From: Ornithinimicrobium faecis
GTDB taxonomy: Bacteria > Actinomycetota > Actinomycetes > Actinomycetales > Dermatophilaceae
NCBI RefSeq assembly: GCF_023923225.1
Contig: NZ_CP099489.1
Location: 124,001-188,000, forward strand
Length of the DNA: 64,000 bases
Reading direction: 5' to 3'
Shown here: positions 53,285 to 61,013 of the stretch, piece after piece
Layout: every line of letters starts with the position of its first letter
How positions within the stretch are numbered: position 1 is the stretch's first letter
Program-made: the position numbers and the translations under genes
Notes under the pieces: generated by a model
Told to the model about the DNA's origin: nothing
Database searches by the model: none
The model's input: the letters and a program-made list of their open reading frames with translations, nothing else

Positions 53285-53917
53285 TCACACCAGAACAGCG
53301 ACACAGGCCAGCCCCACATAGATGATCCCGGTGACGGTCGCGGTCCGGCGTCGCGAACCATGCGAGCCGCGGAGGCGCTTGGCCAGGCCTCCGGCCGCGA
53401 GAGCGTAGGCGCTGTCATTGAGCACGGCCAGGACCAGATAGCAGCCGCCCAGGACCATGATCTGCACTGCGACAGGGCCGCGGGTTGGGTCGACGAACTG
53501 GGGCAGGAAGGCCAGGAAGAACATCGCTGTCCCGGGGTTGAGCAGGTCGATCAGCATGCCCTCCCGGAACAGCCGCAGCGTCGATGGACAGCCGGGGGCA
53601 GAGGCGGCCGGTCGGTGCCGGCCCACGGGTCGGGCTGACCGGAACTGGTCCAGCGCCAGCCACAGCAGATAGCCTGCGCCCGCCCACTGGAGCAGCTGCA
53701 GCCCCGCCGGCCACGCCGTCAGCAGCGTCGCCAGGCCCGCCACGGTGGCGATCAGGTGCAGCAGCGAGCCCATCTCCAGCCCGGCGACCGACACCATCCC
53801 CGCGCGCCGTCCGAACTCGACGCCACGGGTCATCACATAGACCACGGACGGACCGGGCACGACCACCAGGGCGGCGGCGGCCAGGGCGAAGGTCAGCAGG
53901 GTGGCGGTGGTTGGCAC
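53285..53917 (-). CDS. LysE family amino-acid exporter
   Basis: 210 residues, normal for LysE/RhtB proteins, with five to six helices. The N-terminal FALAAAALVVVPGPSVVYVMTRG carries the conserved PGPS, followed by GLEMGSLLHLIATVAGLATLL and FREGMLIDLLNPGTAMFFLAFLPQFVDP with the conserved NP. Start GTG 53917 (VPTTATLLTF) with a G-rich site just upstream; the ORF is open far upstream but overlaps a response-regulator gene. Likely exports an amino acid or related compound. Confidence 0.92.
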   Translation of the reverse strand: MPTTATLLTFALAAAALVVVPGPSVVYVMTRGVEFGRRAGMVSVAGLEMGSLLHLIATVAGLATLLTAWPAGLQLLQWAGAGYLLWLALDQFRSARPVGRHRPAASAPGCPSTLRLFREGMLIDLLNPGTAMFFLAFLPQFVDPTRGPVAVQIMVLGGCYLVLAVLNDSAYALAAGGLAKRLRGSHGSRRRTATVTGIIYVGLACVAVLV

Positions 53918-54020
53918 GGTGGTCCCCCATGGATCGTGTGACTGATCCGAGGACGTTAGGAGGGTCCACTTCCGCCGCTCTTTCAGGCCGCTTCCAGCGC
54001 AGCCGTGCCAACAAGGGCTG

Positions 54021-54062
54021 GAGCAGCGGGGTGAGAGCAGCGGGGTGAGAGCAGCAGGGTCA
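54021..54062. repeat. Three 14-bp tandem repeats spanning the response-regulator stop codon
   Basis: Units gagcagcggggtga (54021-54034 and 54035-54048) and gagcagcagggtca (54049-54062). The minus-strand stop is 54060-54062. Confidence 0.87.
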
Positions 54063-54698
54063 GAGCCAGCCACGCTCCTGCGCGGTTCGGGCGGCCTCCA
54101 CGCGCGTCGAGGTGCCGGTCTTGCCGATCGCCGAGGACAGATAGTTGCGCACGGTGCCCTGCGAGAGGTGCACACGCGCGGCGATGGCGGAGACGGTGCC
54201 TCCGGCGATCGCCTCGCGCAGGACCTCGCGCTCGCGGTCGGTGAGCGGGTTCGGGCCGCCGAGCAGCGACTCGGTCGCCAGGGTGGGGTCCACCACCCGC
54301 AGCCCGGCGTGCACCCGTCGCACCGCCTCGGCCAGCTCCCGCGCGGGGGTGTCCTTGACGACGAACCCGCTGGCACCGGCGTCCATGGCTCGGCGCAGAT
54401 AGCCAGGCCGACCGAAGGTGGTGACGATCAGGGCACGGGCCGAGGGCATGAGGCGGCGCAGCAGGGCCGTGGCCTCGATGCCGTCGAGTCCGGGCATCTC
54501 GATGTCGAGCAGGCAGACGTCCGCCCGCGACGCGCGAGCTGCCTCGACGACCTCGTCACCGCGGCCGACCTCGGCCACGACGGTGAGGTCGGGCTCGAGG
54601 TTGAGCAGGGCCGCGAGCGCGCCGCGCACGAGGGCCTGATCGTCGGCCAGGAGCAGCCGGATCGGCTGGCCCGAGGTCGCAGGGCTGGGGTCGGTCAC
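54060..54698 (-). CDS. NarL/DesR-type response regulator
   Basis: 212 residues: a receiver domain (about 12-130) with acidic pair LLLADDQ, phosphoacceptor in CLLDIEMPGLDG and the Lys in FVVKDTP, then a LuxR-type helix-turn-helix (about 145-210) with LTDREREVLR and HLSQGTVRNYLSSAIGKTG. Start GTG 54698 overlaps the kinase stop by 4 bases (GTGA). With the DesK-like kinase it forms a two-component system. Target genes are not evident nearby. Confidence 0.95.
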   Translation of the reverse strand: MTDPSPATSGQPIRLLLADDQALVRGALAALLNLEPDLTVVAEVGRGDEVVEAARASRADVCLLDIEMPGLDGIEATALLRRLMPSARALIVTTFGRPGYLRRAMDAGASGFVVKDTPARELAEAVRRVHAGLRVVDPTLATESLLGGPNPLTDREREVLREAIAGGTVSAIAARVHLSQGTVRNYLSSAIGKTGTSTRVEAARTAQERGWL

Positions 54699-55783
54699 AG
54701 GATTACCTCCAGGACGGTGCCACCGGTGGGTCCCGGGGCGAGCGTGATGGTGCCATCGGCGTCAGCGACCCGCTCGCGGATGCCACGCAGGCCGTTGCCC
54801 TCCTTGCCGGAGATGCCGCGGCCGTCGTCGGTGACCCGCAGGAGTGAGTCCTCGAGCGCCACGGTGCAGGTGCTGGCGCCGCTGTGCCGGACCACGTTGG
54901 TGACCGCCTCGCGCAGCACCCAGCCCATCAGCACGCGGTGGCGCGGGTCGACGACGCCGAGGTCGTCGGGCAGCTGAGCCTGGATGCCGGCACCGGACAG
55001 CGCGGCATCCGCGGCCGCGACCTCGTCGGCCAGGCTGGCGACGCGCAGCCCGGAGACGGTGGCGCGGATCTCGGCGAGGGCGACGCGGCTCAGGGCCTGG
55101 ATCTGGTCGAGCTCTTCCTTGGCCTGGTCGGGGTCGGTGTCGATCAGGCGTTGGGCCAGCTCGGCCTTGACGGTGACGACGGTCAGGCTGTGCCCCAGGA
55201 CGTCGTGGACGTCGCGGGCGACCCGGTCCCGCTCGGCGGCCAGCGCCAGCTCGGACTCGGCAGCCCGTGCCTCGGCGCCCGCCTGCTCGAGCACCCGGAC
55301 CAGGCCGGTGGCGATCGCGACGAGAGCCACGATGAGGGTGAAGAACCACTGCTCGGCAAAGGAGCCGTCGAGGATCGGGGCGATGATGCAGATCAGGATG
55401 CATGTGCTGGCGACCGAGAACGCCAAGACCAGCGGCAGGCAGAACATCGACAGCGCCACGACATAGGGCAGGTGCGCGAGCACGTTGATCCCCAGCAGCG
55501 GGATCAGCGCGAGCGTGATCAGGACCATCACGCCGAGGTGCCGTCCGCCCGTCACGGCCACCGTCTGCCACGTGTCGGCGCTGTTGATCAGCACGAAGCC
55601 GCGGATATAGACGGTCGCGAACAGGACGGTCCCCGCGATGCCCAGCACCTTCACGGCGAGGGCGTTGTCCGAGGTGGCCAGGCCGATGATCGGGAAGAAC
55701 AGGAAGACCAGCCAGATCGCGCCCATCAACCACCCGAACCGCTCCCACGGGTCCGTCGTGGTGGGCGAGGTCGCGGAGGTCAT
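54695..55783 (-). CDS. DesK/NarX-like sensor histidine kinase (HisKA_3)
   Basis: 362 residues. About six membrane helices in the first 165 residues form the sensor; then a dimerisation domain with phospho-acceptor His193 in RVARDVHDVLGHSLT, and an ATPase domain with N box LREAVTNVVRHSGAS and DDGRGI and GLRGIRERV. Start ATG 55783 is chosen; in-frame ATG 55801 and 55819 exist. Lacking an extracytoplasmic domain, it probably senses membrane state or an intramembrane signal, as DesK-type kinases do. Confidence 0.93.
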   Translation of the reverse strand: MTSATSPTTTDPWERFGWLMGAIWLVFLFFPIIGLATSDNALAVKVLGIAGTVLFATVYIRGFVLINSADTWQTVAVTGGRHLGVMVLITLALIPLLGINVLAHLPYVVALSMFCLPLVLAFSVASTCILICIIAPILDGSFAEQWFFTLIVALVAIATGLVRVLEQAGAEARAAESELALAAERDRVARDVHDVLGHSLTVVTVKAELAQRLIDTDPDQAKEELDQIQALSRVALAEIRATVSGLRVASLADEVAAADAALSGAGIQAQLPDDLGVVDPRHRVLMGWVLREAVTNVVRHSGASTCTVALEDSLLRVTDDGRGISGKEGNGLRGIRERVADADGTITLAPGPTGGTVLEVIL

Positions 55784-55933
55784 GGTCCGAGCCTGCCGCA
55801 TCACGGGCGCGATCGGCACCCTGGCCCGTCACGCAGGGCAGGTGACACGTGTCATCCGCCCTGCCCGGGTGGGAGCGACCATCTCGTATGCCGAGTGCAG
55901 GCGCTGTCGTCGACCTCGCCTGGGAGGATGGCG

Positions 55934-56001
55934 GCATGGGTGAGGCGGCGGCATGGGAGAGGTGACGGCATGGGTGAGGTGATGGCATGGGTGCGGTGAT
56001 C
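55934..56001. repeat. Four 17-bp tandem repeats spanning the sirtuin start codon
   Basis: Units at 55934, 55951, 55968 and 55985, each beginning gcatggg. Each supplies an ATG (55936, 55953, 55970, 55987) in a different frame; only the last opens the sirtuin ORF. Confidence 0.88.
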
Positions 56002-56760
56002 ACGGCAGCCGATGGGTTGCCCCCGGAGGTCCTGGACCTCGTGGAGGGGGCCGGACGCGTCTGCGTCCTCACCGGTGCGGGCATGTCGGCGGAGTCGGGG
56101 GTCCCGACTTTTCGTGACGTGCAGGTGGGGCTGTGGGAGCAGTTCGACCCGACCGAGCTGGCCACCCCGCAGGCCTGGGAGCGCGACCCCGCTCAGGTCT
56201 GGGCCTGGTATGCCTGGCGGGCGAGCCTGGTGCGCGGTGCCGCACCGAACGCCGGCCACATCGCCCTGGCGCAGTGGCAGAACCGTCAGGGGAGCGAGGT
56301 GAGCATCGCGACCCAGAACGTCGACGACCTGCACGAGCGCGCCGGATCCACCGTGCTCGCCCACCTCCACGGCAGTCTCTTCGCGCTCAGGTGCGCGGAC
56401 TGCGACCGAGCCAGCGACGCGGCATACGAGCAAATTGATGAGCCGATCGCGCACCTGGAGCCGCCGGAGTGCGGCGACTGCGGCGGCCCGGTGCGACCGG
56501 GGGTCGTGTGGTTCGGTGAACCGTTGCCCCGCAGGGAGTTTGACGAGGCCGTTGAGGCGGCCCAGGTGGCGGACCTCGTCGTGGTGGTGGGGACCTCCGG
56601 GTTGGTGCACCCGGCCGCGACCCTGCCCCACCTGGCCGGGGCGCGCGGTGTGCCGGTGCTCGAGATCAATCCGCAGGAGTCGCAGGTGACCGAGGCGGCC
56701 GACGTGGCCTGGCGCACGACCGCCGCCACGGGGCTCCCGCTGCTGGTCGCGAGTCTGTGA
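55987..56760 (+). CDS. Sir2-family NAD-dependent protein deacylase
   Basis: 257 residues. NAD-binding GAGMSAESGVPTFRD, catalytic loop TQNVDDLHERAG and HLHGSLFALRC, zinc pairs CADC and CGDCGG, and VVVGTSGLVHPAA are all present. The sequence AWYAWRASL carries the Tyr-x-x-Arg pair that in SIRT5 and CobB recognises acidic acyl-lysines, so desuccinylase/demalonylase activity is plausible alongside deacetylation. The start ATG 55987 is the last of four ATGs created by a 17-bp tandem repeat. Confidence 0.95.
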   Translation: MGAVITAADGLPPEVLDLVEGAGRVCVLTGAGMSAESGVPTFRDVQVGLWEQFDPTELATPQAWERDPAQVWAWYAWRASLVRGAAPNAGHIALAQWQNRQGSEVSIATQNVDDLHERAGSTVLAHLHGSLFALRCADCDRASDAAYEQIDEPIAHLEPPECGDCGGPVRPGVVWFGEPLPRREFDEAVEAAQVADLVVVVGTSGLVHPAATLPHLAGARGVPVLEINPQESQVTEAADVAWRTTAATGLPLLVASL

Positions 56761-56826
56761 ACTGACTGGCAATCCGTTACGGTGTTTTCTGGAACGGGCG
56801 AGGGGGCCCGTCCAGCACTCACGGAA

Positions 56827-56856
56827 CACAGGGGAACCGATCACAGGGGAACCGAT
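56827..56856. repeat. 15-bp tandem duplication in the lipoprotein leader
   Basis: Two exact copies of cacaggggaaccgat, about 60-90 bp upstream of the lipoprotein start. Confidence 0.75.
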
Positions 56857-56914
56857 CGTGTTCGTGCGCCGTCGCAGAGGCGGCATTCACTCAAGAAGCA
56901 AGGAGCAATTCGTC

Positions 56915-57574
56915 ATGCGCACCAGGACCATGTTCGCCCTCGCGGCGGCCGCGACCCTGACCCTCTCGGCCTGCGGTGGCGGCGCGGAGCCGCTGACCCA
57001 GGAGCAGGCCAGTGAGGTCCTGCTCACCGACGCGGACTTCCCGCTGGAGGGCTTCACCGCCGGCACCCCGGAGGAGGGCTCCTCCGACGACGACGGCGGC
57101 GGCACCGAGGACATCCTCGAGGGCTTCCCCGGCGTGGACCAGCTCAGCCAGGAGTGCAAGGACGCGCTGACCGCCATGGGCTCGATCAACGCCGACTTCA
57201 CGGCACAGACCAGTGTCGAGTTCACCGGAGCCGAGACCGAGGAGACCCCGATGGGTGCGCCCTCGGTCCAGGTCACCGTGGCGTCCATGGAGGAGGGCGA
57301 CAACCCCCTCGACGCCGTCTCGGAGCTCAACTCAGCCTGCGAGGAAGTGACCATCGAGGAGCAGGGCATGGAGATGACCATGGGCTTCGGGGAGGTCGAG
57401 GGCGATGCTGACGGCACCAAGATCACCATCGAGGCCATGGGGCAGAGCATGGAGATGGTGCTGGCCGGCCGCGAGGACGGTGGCAACTACACCGTCTTGA
57501 TGGCCACCGGTGTCACCGACGACGAGGCGATCCAGGTCCTGGACGCCCAGGACGAGAAGATCAGCGAGCTCTGA
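56915..57574 (+). CDS. Lipoprotein of unknown function
   Basis: 219 residues. Start ATG 56915, with AAGGAG nine bases upstream. A type II signal peptide ends in lipobox LSAC (TLTLSACGGG), so it should be lipid-anchored outside the membrane. The mature part is very acidic with a Gly/Asp-rich loop (SSDDDGGGTEDI), then a PknH-sensor-like alternation SVQVTVASMEEGDNP...ELNSACEEVTIE and EGDADGTKITIEAMG. The overall fold resembles the extracellular sensor-like DUFs of actinobacterial lipoproteins, but I cannot name it. Stop codon lies in a 17-bp tandem repeat; a strong hairpin follows. Confidence 0.82.
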   Translation: MRTRTMFALAAAATLTLSACGGGAEPLTQEQASEVLLTDADFPLEGFTAGTPEEGSSDDDGGGTEDILEGFPGVDQLSQECKDALTAMGSINADFTAQTSVEFTGAETEETPMGAPSVQVTVASMEEGDNPLDAVSELNSACEEVTIEEQGMEMTMGFGEVEGDADGTKITIEAMGQSMEMVLAGREDGGNYTVLMATGVTDDEAIQVLDAQDEKISEL

Positions 57575-57622
57575 GTCTCAGCCAGCCGTGAGTCTCAGCC
57601 GGCTCTGAGTCGTCGCCTCTGA
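57572..57622. repeat. 17-bp tandem repeats starting at the lipoprotein stop codon
   Basis: Units at 57572-57588 and 57589-57605 start with tgagtctcagcc; a decayed third unit follows to 57622. The first three bases of unit 1 are the stop codon itself. Confidence 0.85.
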
Positions 57623-57645
57623 CTCAGGGGCGTCACATGTGTCAC

Positions 57646-57682
57646 ACCTGCCCCATCCGTCACAGGGACGGATGGGGCAGGT
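57646..57682 (+). terminator. Strong hairpin after the lipoprotein gene
   Basis: Perfect 15-base arms (acctgccccatccgt and complement) with a seven-base loop, followed by aaagattt. Intrinsic terminator-like. Confidence 0.8.
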
Positions 57683-57812
57683 AAAGATTTGGCGACTGTC
57701 GGGCCAGAGTTTCCAATCCCGGTGTAGTCAAGAGCCCCTTGGGGCGCATAGAGTCACCAGAGCAGCCCGTGAGGCATGCAGTGTTCGTCGTGGAACGAGA
57801 GGGAGAGCAGAA

Positions 57813-59666
57813 GTGGTCACCGCTGGGGGAACGCCGTTGAGCGCTGTCGAACGGCCCGAAACAGGGCGCGGACTCCGAGGGCTGCGGCGAGGAGCGGTCG
57901 CGGTGCTGGGGGCGGCACTGGCGATCTCGATGACACAGTTGCCCGTCTGGGCCGATGGTGAGGAGGGCGGCGGCACGGCTCCGGTCGAGCAGGCCGCCCC
58001 GGTCGCTCCGCCCACCGATGGCGAGGCGCCACCGCCCGCGGACGGTGAGGCCCCGCCTGCTGACGGGACTGCACCCGAGGAGCCGCCCGCCGACGATGCG
58101 CCCGCCGACCCGGCACCGTCCGACGGGGGCGGCTACAAATACGGCGGCCGCGCCACCGGGCCGATGCCGCTCGAGACGCTGCCGGAGGACCCGAACTATC
58201 CGGTCCCCGAGCCCCCGGCCATCGGGGCCCTGCCCGAGGGTGTGGAGCTGCCCGAGGAGACCGACGACCCAGGCGTCTTCCAGACCAACATCATCTGCGA
58301 CCCGGTGACCAAGCCCGGCGTCCTGGCCGTGGCCAACCTGCTCGGTGACCACTACGACCGGCCCGGCTACACGACGTCGCGCTCCTGCATCGACCAGCGC
58401 TCGGAGCACTATGACGGCCGCGCGGTCGACTGGCAGCTGGACGCCGGCGACCCGCAGGAGCGCCGCATCGGCGACGCCGCGGTCACCTGGCTCACCGCCA
58501 ACGACGGCGAGGCGGCTCGCCGGCTGGGCATCCAGTCGATCATCTGGAACCACCGCTCGTGGCACTCCAGTGGCGGTGTCTGGCAGGGCTATGTGGGCCA
58601 GAGCCCGCACACCGACCACGTGCACATCTCACTGAACTGGGACGGCGCCAACATGCGCACCTCCTGGTGGACCGGCGTCGCCGTCACCACCGAGAGCGCT
58701 GACCAGGGACCGTGCTCCGTCATCGGCGGGGCCTATGCGGCCCTCCCGCAGGCGGCACGCACGCAGGCCTGCGCCCCGGGTGAGTTCTGGCCCGAGAACA
58801 CCGACTTCGCCACCGTGCGTCCGGGTGGGCAGGGCGAGGGCGTGGCCCTGGTCCAGCCGTTGCTGGAGGTCGAGCAGACCGGTGTCCTCGACGAGGCGAC
58901 CCGCAGGGCGCTGATCGAGTGGCAGGGCGAGAAGGGCGTCCCCCAGACGGGGGTCATGGACCAGTTGACGTATGCCGCGGCGCTGGGTCAGGAGCTGCCC
59001 GAGCTGCCCGAGGGGGCGCTGGCCGTCGAGCGGTCGGAGGCTGAGGTCACCGAGTTCACCCCGCTGAAGCGCACCGTCCTGACCGAGGGTGCGGTCGGTG
59101 AGGACGTCAAGGTCCTGCAGGACGCGCTCGGTGTTGACGGCGACGGTGTCTTCGGTCCCCTGACCGCCGAGGCGCTGACCGAGTTCGCCACCGAGCAGCC
59201 GTTGCTGCGTGACGACCTGACCGAGACCGACACGCTGGTCTGGGAGCTGCTCGAGCGCGAGGCCTATCCGCACCTGCAGCTGCGCACCGTCGAGCTGGCG
59301 ATCGAGGACCAGGGTTATCCCGTCACGGTCCTGCAGGAGCTGCTCGAGCTCGAGGGCGACGGCATCTTCGGCCCACTCACCCAGCAGGCCGTTCTGGACG
59401 CCCAGGCCGCAGCCGAGCTGGAGCAGACCGGCATCGTCGACGCAGCGACCTGGCAGGCCATCGACGAGGCGGCCACCGCCCGCGCCGAGGCCGAGAAGGC
59501 GGATGCCGAGAACGCGGATGCTGAGAAGGCGGAGACCGAGGCAGCGGCCGATGAGGTCGAGGCCGACGCCGAGGCAGAAGCAGACGCTGAGAAGACGGAG
59601 CTCGAGGCCGAGGCGCCCGCCGCCACCGAGCCCGTGCACGAGCTCAGCCCGGCTGCCGTCCGCTGA
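57813..59666 (+). CDS. Secreted peptidoglycan-binding protein with M15-like zinc domain
   Basis: 617 residues from GTG 57813, with GGGAGAG five bases upstream. A signal segment (GAVAVLGAALAISMTQLPVWA) is followed by a Pro/Ala/Glu-rich linker (about 45-120). An LD-peptidase-like domain (about 150-295) has the metal pattern EHYDGRAVDW (His199, Asp206) and HTDHVH (His266-His271). Three peptidoglycan-binding-1-like repeats follow: VRPGGQGEGVALVQPLL, GAVGEDVKVLQDALGVDGDG and DQGYPVTVLQELLELEGDG. The C-terminus is an Ala/Glu coiled segment with AEKADAEN-type repeats. Likely a wall-bound cell-wall hydrolase or scaffold. Confidence 0.87.
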   Translation: MVTAGGTPLSAVERPETGRGLRGLRRGAVAVLGAALAISMTQLPVWADGEEGGGTAPVEQAAPVAPPTDGEAPPPADGEAPPADGTAPEEPPADDAPADPAPSDGGGYKYGGRATGPMPLETLPEDPNYPVPEPPAIGALPEGVELPEETDDPGVFQTNIICDPVTKPGVLAVANLLGDHYDRPGYTTSRSCIDQRSEHYDGRAVDWQLDAGDPQERRIGDAAVTWLTANDGEAARRLGIQSIIWNHRSWHSSGGVWQGYVGQSPHTDHVHISLNWDGANMRTSWWTGVAVTTESADQGPCSVIGGAYAALPQAARTQACAPGEFWPENTDFATVRPGGQGEGVALVQPLLEVEQTGVLDEATRRALIEWQGEKGVPQTGVMDQLTYAAALGQELPELPEGALAVERSEAEVTEFTPLKRTVLTEGAVGEDVKVLQDALGVDGDGVFGPLTAEALTEFATEQPLLRDDLTETDTLVWELLEREAYPHLQLRTVELAIEDQGYPVTVLQELLELEGDGIFGPLTQQAVLDAQAAAELEQTGIVDAATWQAIDEAATARAEAEKADAENADAEKAETEAAADEVEADAEAEADAEKTELEAEAPAATEPVHELSPAAVR

Positions 59667-59670
59667 GGCC

Positions 59671-60468
59671 ATGAGCCCTCGCGCGCTGGTCCGGGCCCCG
59701 AGCCCGCAACTGGCGCAGGGTCTGGTCACGCACGTCGAGCGCAGTGACACCGTCGATGCTGACCGTGCCCGCACGCAGTGGGAGGCCTATCGCAGCGTGC
59801 TGGGTGCTGCCGGTTTCGAGCTGATCGAGGTCGACCCGGCACCGGAGCACCCGGACAGTGTCTTCGTCGAGGATGCCCTGCTGACCGTCGGCGACCTGGC
59901 CGTCGTCACCGCCCCGGGAGCGCGCGAGCGTCGTGACGAGGTCAACGGCACCCGCGTCGCCGCCCACCGCCTGGGTCTGGAGACGGTCGAGTTGACAGAC
60001 GGGCGCCGCGAGGAGCACGACGAGCCGGTCCACCTGGACGGCGGCGACGTCCTCACCATCGGGGACACCCTGTTTGTCGGCGTCGGGGGCCGGACCACCC
60101 GAGCTGGTGCCGATGCCCTGGGGCGCCTGGTCGCCGATGTCGGGCGCCGGGTCGAGGTCGTGCCGATCAGCCGGACCCTGCACCTGAAGAGCCAGGTGAC
60201 GGCCCTGCCGGACGGGACCGTCGTCGGCTATGCCCCGCTCGTCGATGACGCGTCGCGGTGGCCGTCCTTCCTCGAGGTCCCAGAGCCCGAGGGCGCCCAT
60301 GTCGTGGTGCTGGACGAGCGGACCGTTCTGATGTCCGACGCCGCCCCGCGCTCCGCCGACCTGTTCCGCGAGCGAGGCCTCAGCGTCGTCGCGCTCGACG
60401 TCAGCGAGTTCGTCAAGCTGGAGGGCTGCGTCACCTGCCTCTCCGTGCGCCTGCACCCCTACGACTAA
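59671..60468 (+). CDS. ddaH: Dimethylarginine dimethylaminohydrolase
   Basis: 265 residues, the length of bacterial DDAH. Amidinotransferase-fold motifs: SVFVEDALL, GARERRDEV, HLDGGDVL, catalytic His171 in RTLHLKSQV and catalytic Cys256 in EFVKLEGCVTCLSV. It hydrolyses N-omega-methylated arginines to citrulline and methylamines. Arginine deiminase relatives are longer, so DDAH is favoured. Start ATG 59671 lies 4 bases after the preceding stop, suggesting co-transcription. Confidence 0.92.
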   Translation: MSPRALVRAPSPQLAQGLVTHVERSDTVDADRARTQWEAYRSVLGAAGFELIEVDPAPEHPDSVFVEDALLTVGDLAVVTAPGARERRDEVNGTRVAAHRLGLETVELTDGRREEHDEPVHLDGGDVLTIGDTLFVGVGGRTTRAGADALGRLVADVGRRVEVVPISRTLHLKSQVTALPDGTVVGYAPLVDDASRWPSFLEVPEPEGAHVVVLDERTVLMSDAAPRSADLFRERGLSVVALDVSEFVKLEGCVTCLSVRLHPYD

Positions 60469-60469
60469 A

Positions 60470-60522
60470 AATATAAAGGTTTCGTACGCCCTACCCGCCT
60501 TTTGATAGAGGTCTCGTACGCC
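60470..60522. repeat. Dispersed intergenic repeat, copy B
   Basis: Matches 35302-35353. Starts 2 bases after the ddaH stop and abuts the hipA stub, again at a convergent gene junction. Confidence 0.8.
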
Positions 60523-60538
60523 GACACCGGCTGTCAGG

Positions 60539-60607
60539 TCACAAACAGAAGACTGCGCCGGCGAGGTAGACGTTGAGGGTCTGGTGCCCGGTTCCTGACG
60601 TAGTCAT
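60539..60607 (-). pseudogene. hipA stub: first codons of a HipA-like kinase
   Basis: The ATG overlaps the hipB stop by 4 bases (ATGA), the usual hipBA coupling. Twenty-two codons follow, with QTLNVYLAGAV resembling a HipA N-terminal strand, then a stop; no kinase sequence remains before the dispersed repeat. Probably a truncated hipA (inference). Confidence 0.5.
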
Positions 60608-60921
60608 CGCCGACGACCTCCTATGCCGAACAGATCATCGAACGGGTCGGCTGCGCCCGTGTCCCGTGCACGCTCGTCGGGTGGGTGCTCGCTGCCGGCC
60701 GACTCCGTCTTTGGCGGGCCTGCTGCCCGAAGCTCGACACCGAGGACATGGAGTGCGTCGAGGACGAGTTGGACCTCGAGCCGAAGGTGTCCCTTCTCCA
60801 GCCGCACGACCCAGTCGCGGCTCACCCGCAGTTGCGCTGCGAGATCAGCCTGGGTCAGGCCGCGGGCCAAGCGAGCGGACCTCGCCAAGGCGGCCACGTC
60901 CCTCATCGTCCTGAGTTGCAT
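60604..60921 (-). CDS. HipB-like helix-turn-helix (XRE) regulator
   Basis: 105 residues. The Cro/CI-type helix-turn-helix covers about residues 10-65: ARLARGLTQADLAAQLRVSR, DWVVRLEKGHLRLEVQLVLD, then ALHVLGVELRA, a pattern typical of HipB antitoxins. The C-terminal tail is acidic (DPFDDLFGIGGRRR). In intact systems HipB neutralises the HipA kinase and represses the operon; here only a stub of hipA follows, so HipB is a solitary DNA-binding protein. Start ATG 60921. Confidence 0.85.
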   Translation of the reverse strand: MQLRTMRDVAALARSARLARGLTQADLAAQLRVSRDWVVRLEKGHLRLEVQLVLDALHVLGVELRAAGPPKTESAGSEHPPDERARDTGAADPFDDLFGIGGRRR

Positions 60922-61013
60922 CTCTCACGCCTCATGTAGTCGTTCGACAACATCACGAAATGGAGTCTCTCGGCAACATTGGCAAAAGTCGTCGAGCGAC
61001 GTCATTCGCCAGG

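Noticed and set aside
56821..56914. Cyclic-di-AMP (ydaO) riboswitch upstream of the lipoprotein
   Set aside because: Two GGGGAACC stretches drew attention, but they are an exact 15-bp tandem duplication and the other conserved ydaO segments are missing.
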